Source of the DNA: Verrucomicrobiales bacterium
GTDB taxonomy: Bacteria; Verrucomicrobiota; Verrucomicrobiia; Methylacidiphilales; JAAUTS01
DNA length: 5,722 nt
Direction of reading: 5' to 3'
NCBI GenBank assembly: GCA_031279715.1
Contig: JAITHY010000130.1
Location: 1 to 5,722 of the forward strand
Shown here: positions 5,241 through 5,722 of the stretch, one piece after another
Layout: the number at the start of each line of letters is the position of its first letter
Numbering within the stretch: position 1 is the first letter of the stretch
Made by a program: the position numbers and the translations under genes
The notes under the pieces: generated by a model
Database searches by the model: none
What the model was told of the DNA's origin: nothing
The model's input: only the letters and a program-made list of their open reading frames with translations

Positions 5241-5698
5241 CCCTCATCATCAGCCTCATCCTCGCCGCCCTGCTGCTGTTCACGGCGGAAATCTTCCTCC
5301 CCGGCCTCATCGCCGGCGCCCTCGGCGCGCTGTGCCTCATCGGATCAGTCATCGCGGCCGGTTGCGAATACGGCGCGGGAACGGGCGCGCTGCTCCTCAC
5401 CGCCGAAGTCGCCGGTTGCGCGGCGCTGTTCATGTGCTGGATGAAATTTTTTCCCGACTCCCCGCTCGGAAAAAAATTCAGCCTCCACCAACCCCCGCCG
5501 CAAACCAGCGTCCCCGCGCACCACGCCGCCTTGCTAAACGCTGACGGTGAGACCATCACCCCCCTGCGCCCCGCCGGCGCCGCCACCATCAGCGGACGGC
5601 GGCACGACGTCATCGCCGAGGGACAATTTATCCCCGCCAACACACACATTAAAGTTGTCAAACTCGAAGGCGCGTGTATCGTGGTAAGGAAAATTTAA
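5237..5698 (+). CDS. Short-form NfeD family membrane protein
   Basis: The 153-residue product has three predicted membrane helices (about 3-20, 22-42 and 48-68), a charged and proline-rich connector (70-93), and a C-terminal OB-fold-like domain (about 95-153). It lacks the protease domain of its upstream neighbour. TPLRPAGAA occurs in both proteins (108-116 here, 420-428 upstream), followed in each by a similar strand pattern ending in I-K-V-x-K-L/V-E-G, so the two C-terminal domains are homologous. The start overlaps the upstream stop as ATGA, a sign of coupled translation. Short NfeD proteins are thought to partner membrane-scaffolding SPFH/flotillin proteins, so a role in organising the membrane is likely, but it is inferred from the family only. 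One GTCAGCG motif lies inside the gene, at N-A-D (101-103). Confidence 0.85.
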   Translation: MTLIISLILAALLLFTAEIFLPGLIAGALGALCLIGSVIAAGCEYGAGTGALLLTAEVAGCAALFMCWMKFFPDSPLGKKFSLHQPPPQTSVPAHHAALLNADGETITPLRPAGAATISGRRHDVIAEGQFIPANTHIKVVKLEGACIVVRKI

Positions 5699-5717
5699 CC
5701 AAACAGAAAGCAAACTC

Positions 5718-5722
5718 ATGTC
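5718..5722 (+). CDS. Possible start of a third gene in the nfeD operon (truncated by window end)
   Basis: An ATG lies 19 bases after the stop of the short NfeD gene, in the same direction, and only five bases of it are in the window. The preceding purine-rich stretch (about 5704-5710) could act as a weak ribosome binding site. In many genomes an SPFH/flotillin-like (FloA) gene follows such NfeD pairs, so that is the natural guess, but nothing in these five bases shows it. Confidence 0.3.

Larger units (their letters stand above)
50..5545. repeat. Dispersed 7-bp motif GTCAGCG, 24 copies
   Basis: Exact copies of GTCAGCG on the plus strand start at 50, 464, 539, 754, 871, 1494, 1549, 2735, 3415, 3882, 3909, 4389, 4518 and 5190. 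The complement CGCTGAC starts at 391, 833, 1089, 1521, 3782, 4025, 4429, 5045, 5095 and 5539. At about 60% G+C, roughly one copy would be expected in both orientations together. The final G is selective: I count 24 GTCAGCG against about seven GTCAGC followed by any other base. The base before the motif is C (10), T (7) or G (7), never A. The base after it is mixed. Copies are about equal in both orientations (14 and 10). I do not recognise it as a known uptake, Chi, KOPS or HIP1 sequence. Confidence 0.9.

Noticed and set aside
50..5545. CRISPR array or site-specific recombination sites as an explanation for the repeated motif
   Set aside because: The motif is only 7 bp, irregularly spaced, in both orientations and mostly inside intact conserved genes.
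1155..5580. GGCGCC as a second over-represented motif
   Set aside because: I count about eleven copies against roughly four expected, which GC-rich codon pairs such as G-A and A-P can explain.

Overview
The window looks like a moderately GC-rich bacterial chromosome fragment (roughly 60% G+C by eye) with tightly packed, translationally coupled genes. Gene content fits an anaerobic or facultative bacterium that makes or uses propionate through methylmalonyl-CoA and has NfeD-type membrane proteins. The gene combination and the intergenic 'acgttgga' octamer repeat remind me of the Planctomycetota-Verrucomicrobiota-Lentisphaerota-Kiritimatiellota group, but that placement is an impression, not a proof.

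Layout: 1-228 is non-coding, opening with a tandem octamer repeat cut by the window edge. From 3705 down to 229 a five-gene minus-strand operon reads methylmalonyl-CoA epimerase, carboxyltransferase (MmdA-like), OadG/MmdD-like membrane subunit, biotin carrier protein and biotin protein ligase. Gaps are 3 to 18 bases. A 137-bp divergent intergenic region (3706-3842) separates it from a plus-strand operon of two NfeD-family genes overlapping by ATGA, first a long form with a ClpP-like serine protease domain, then a short form. An ATG at 5718 probably opens a third gene.

How the genes work together: the epimerase supplies (S)-methylmalonyl-CoA. The carboxyltransferase moves its carboxyl group to the biotin on the carrier protein, which the ligase biotinylates, and the small subunit anchors the complex at the membrane. 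The beta subunit that would complete a sodium-pumping decarboxylase is not here, nor is a biotin carboxylase. The NfeD pair is an unrelated membrane-quality or membrane-organisation module.

The main discovery signal is a DNA motif, not a gene. GTCAGCG (complement CGCTGAC) occurs 24 times in 5.7 kb, against about one expected by chance. It lies in both orientations, in intergenic DNA and in all five coding phases that lack a stop codon, and it is almost absent from the highly conserved carboxyltransferase gene. This resembles a genome-wide iterated element such as an uptake-sequence-like or HIP1-like motif, and I do not recognise it as a described one.
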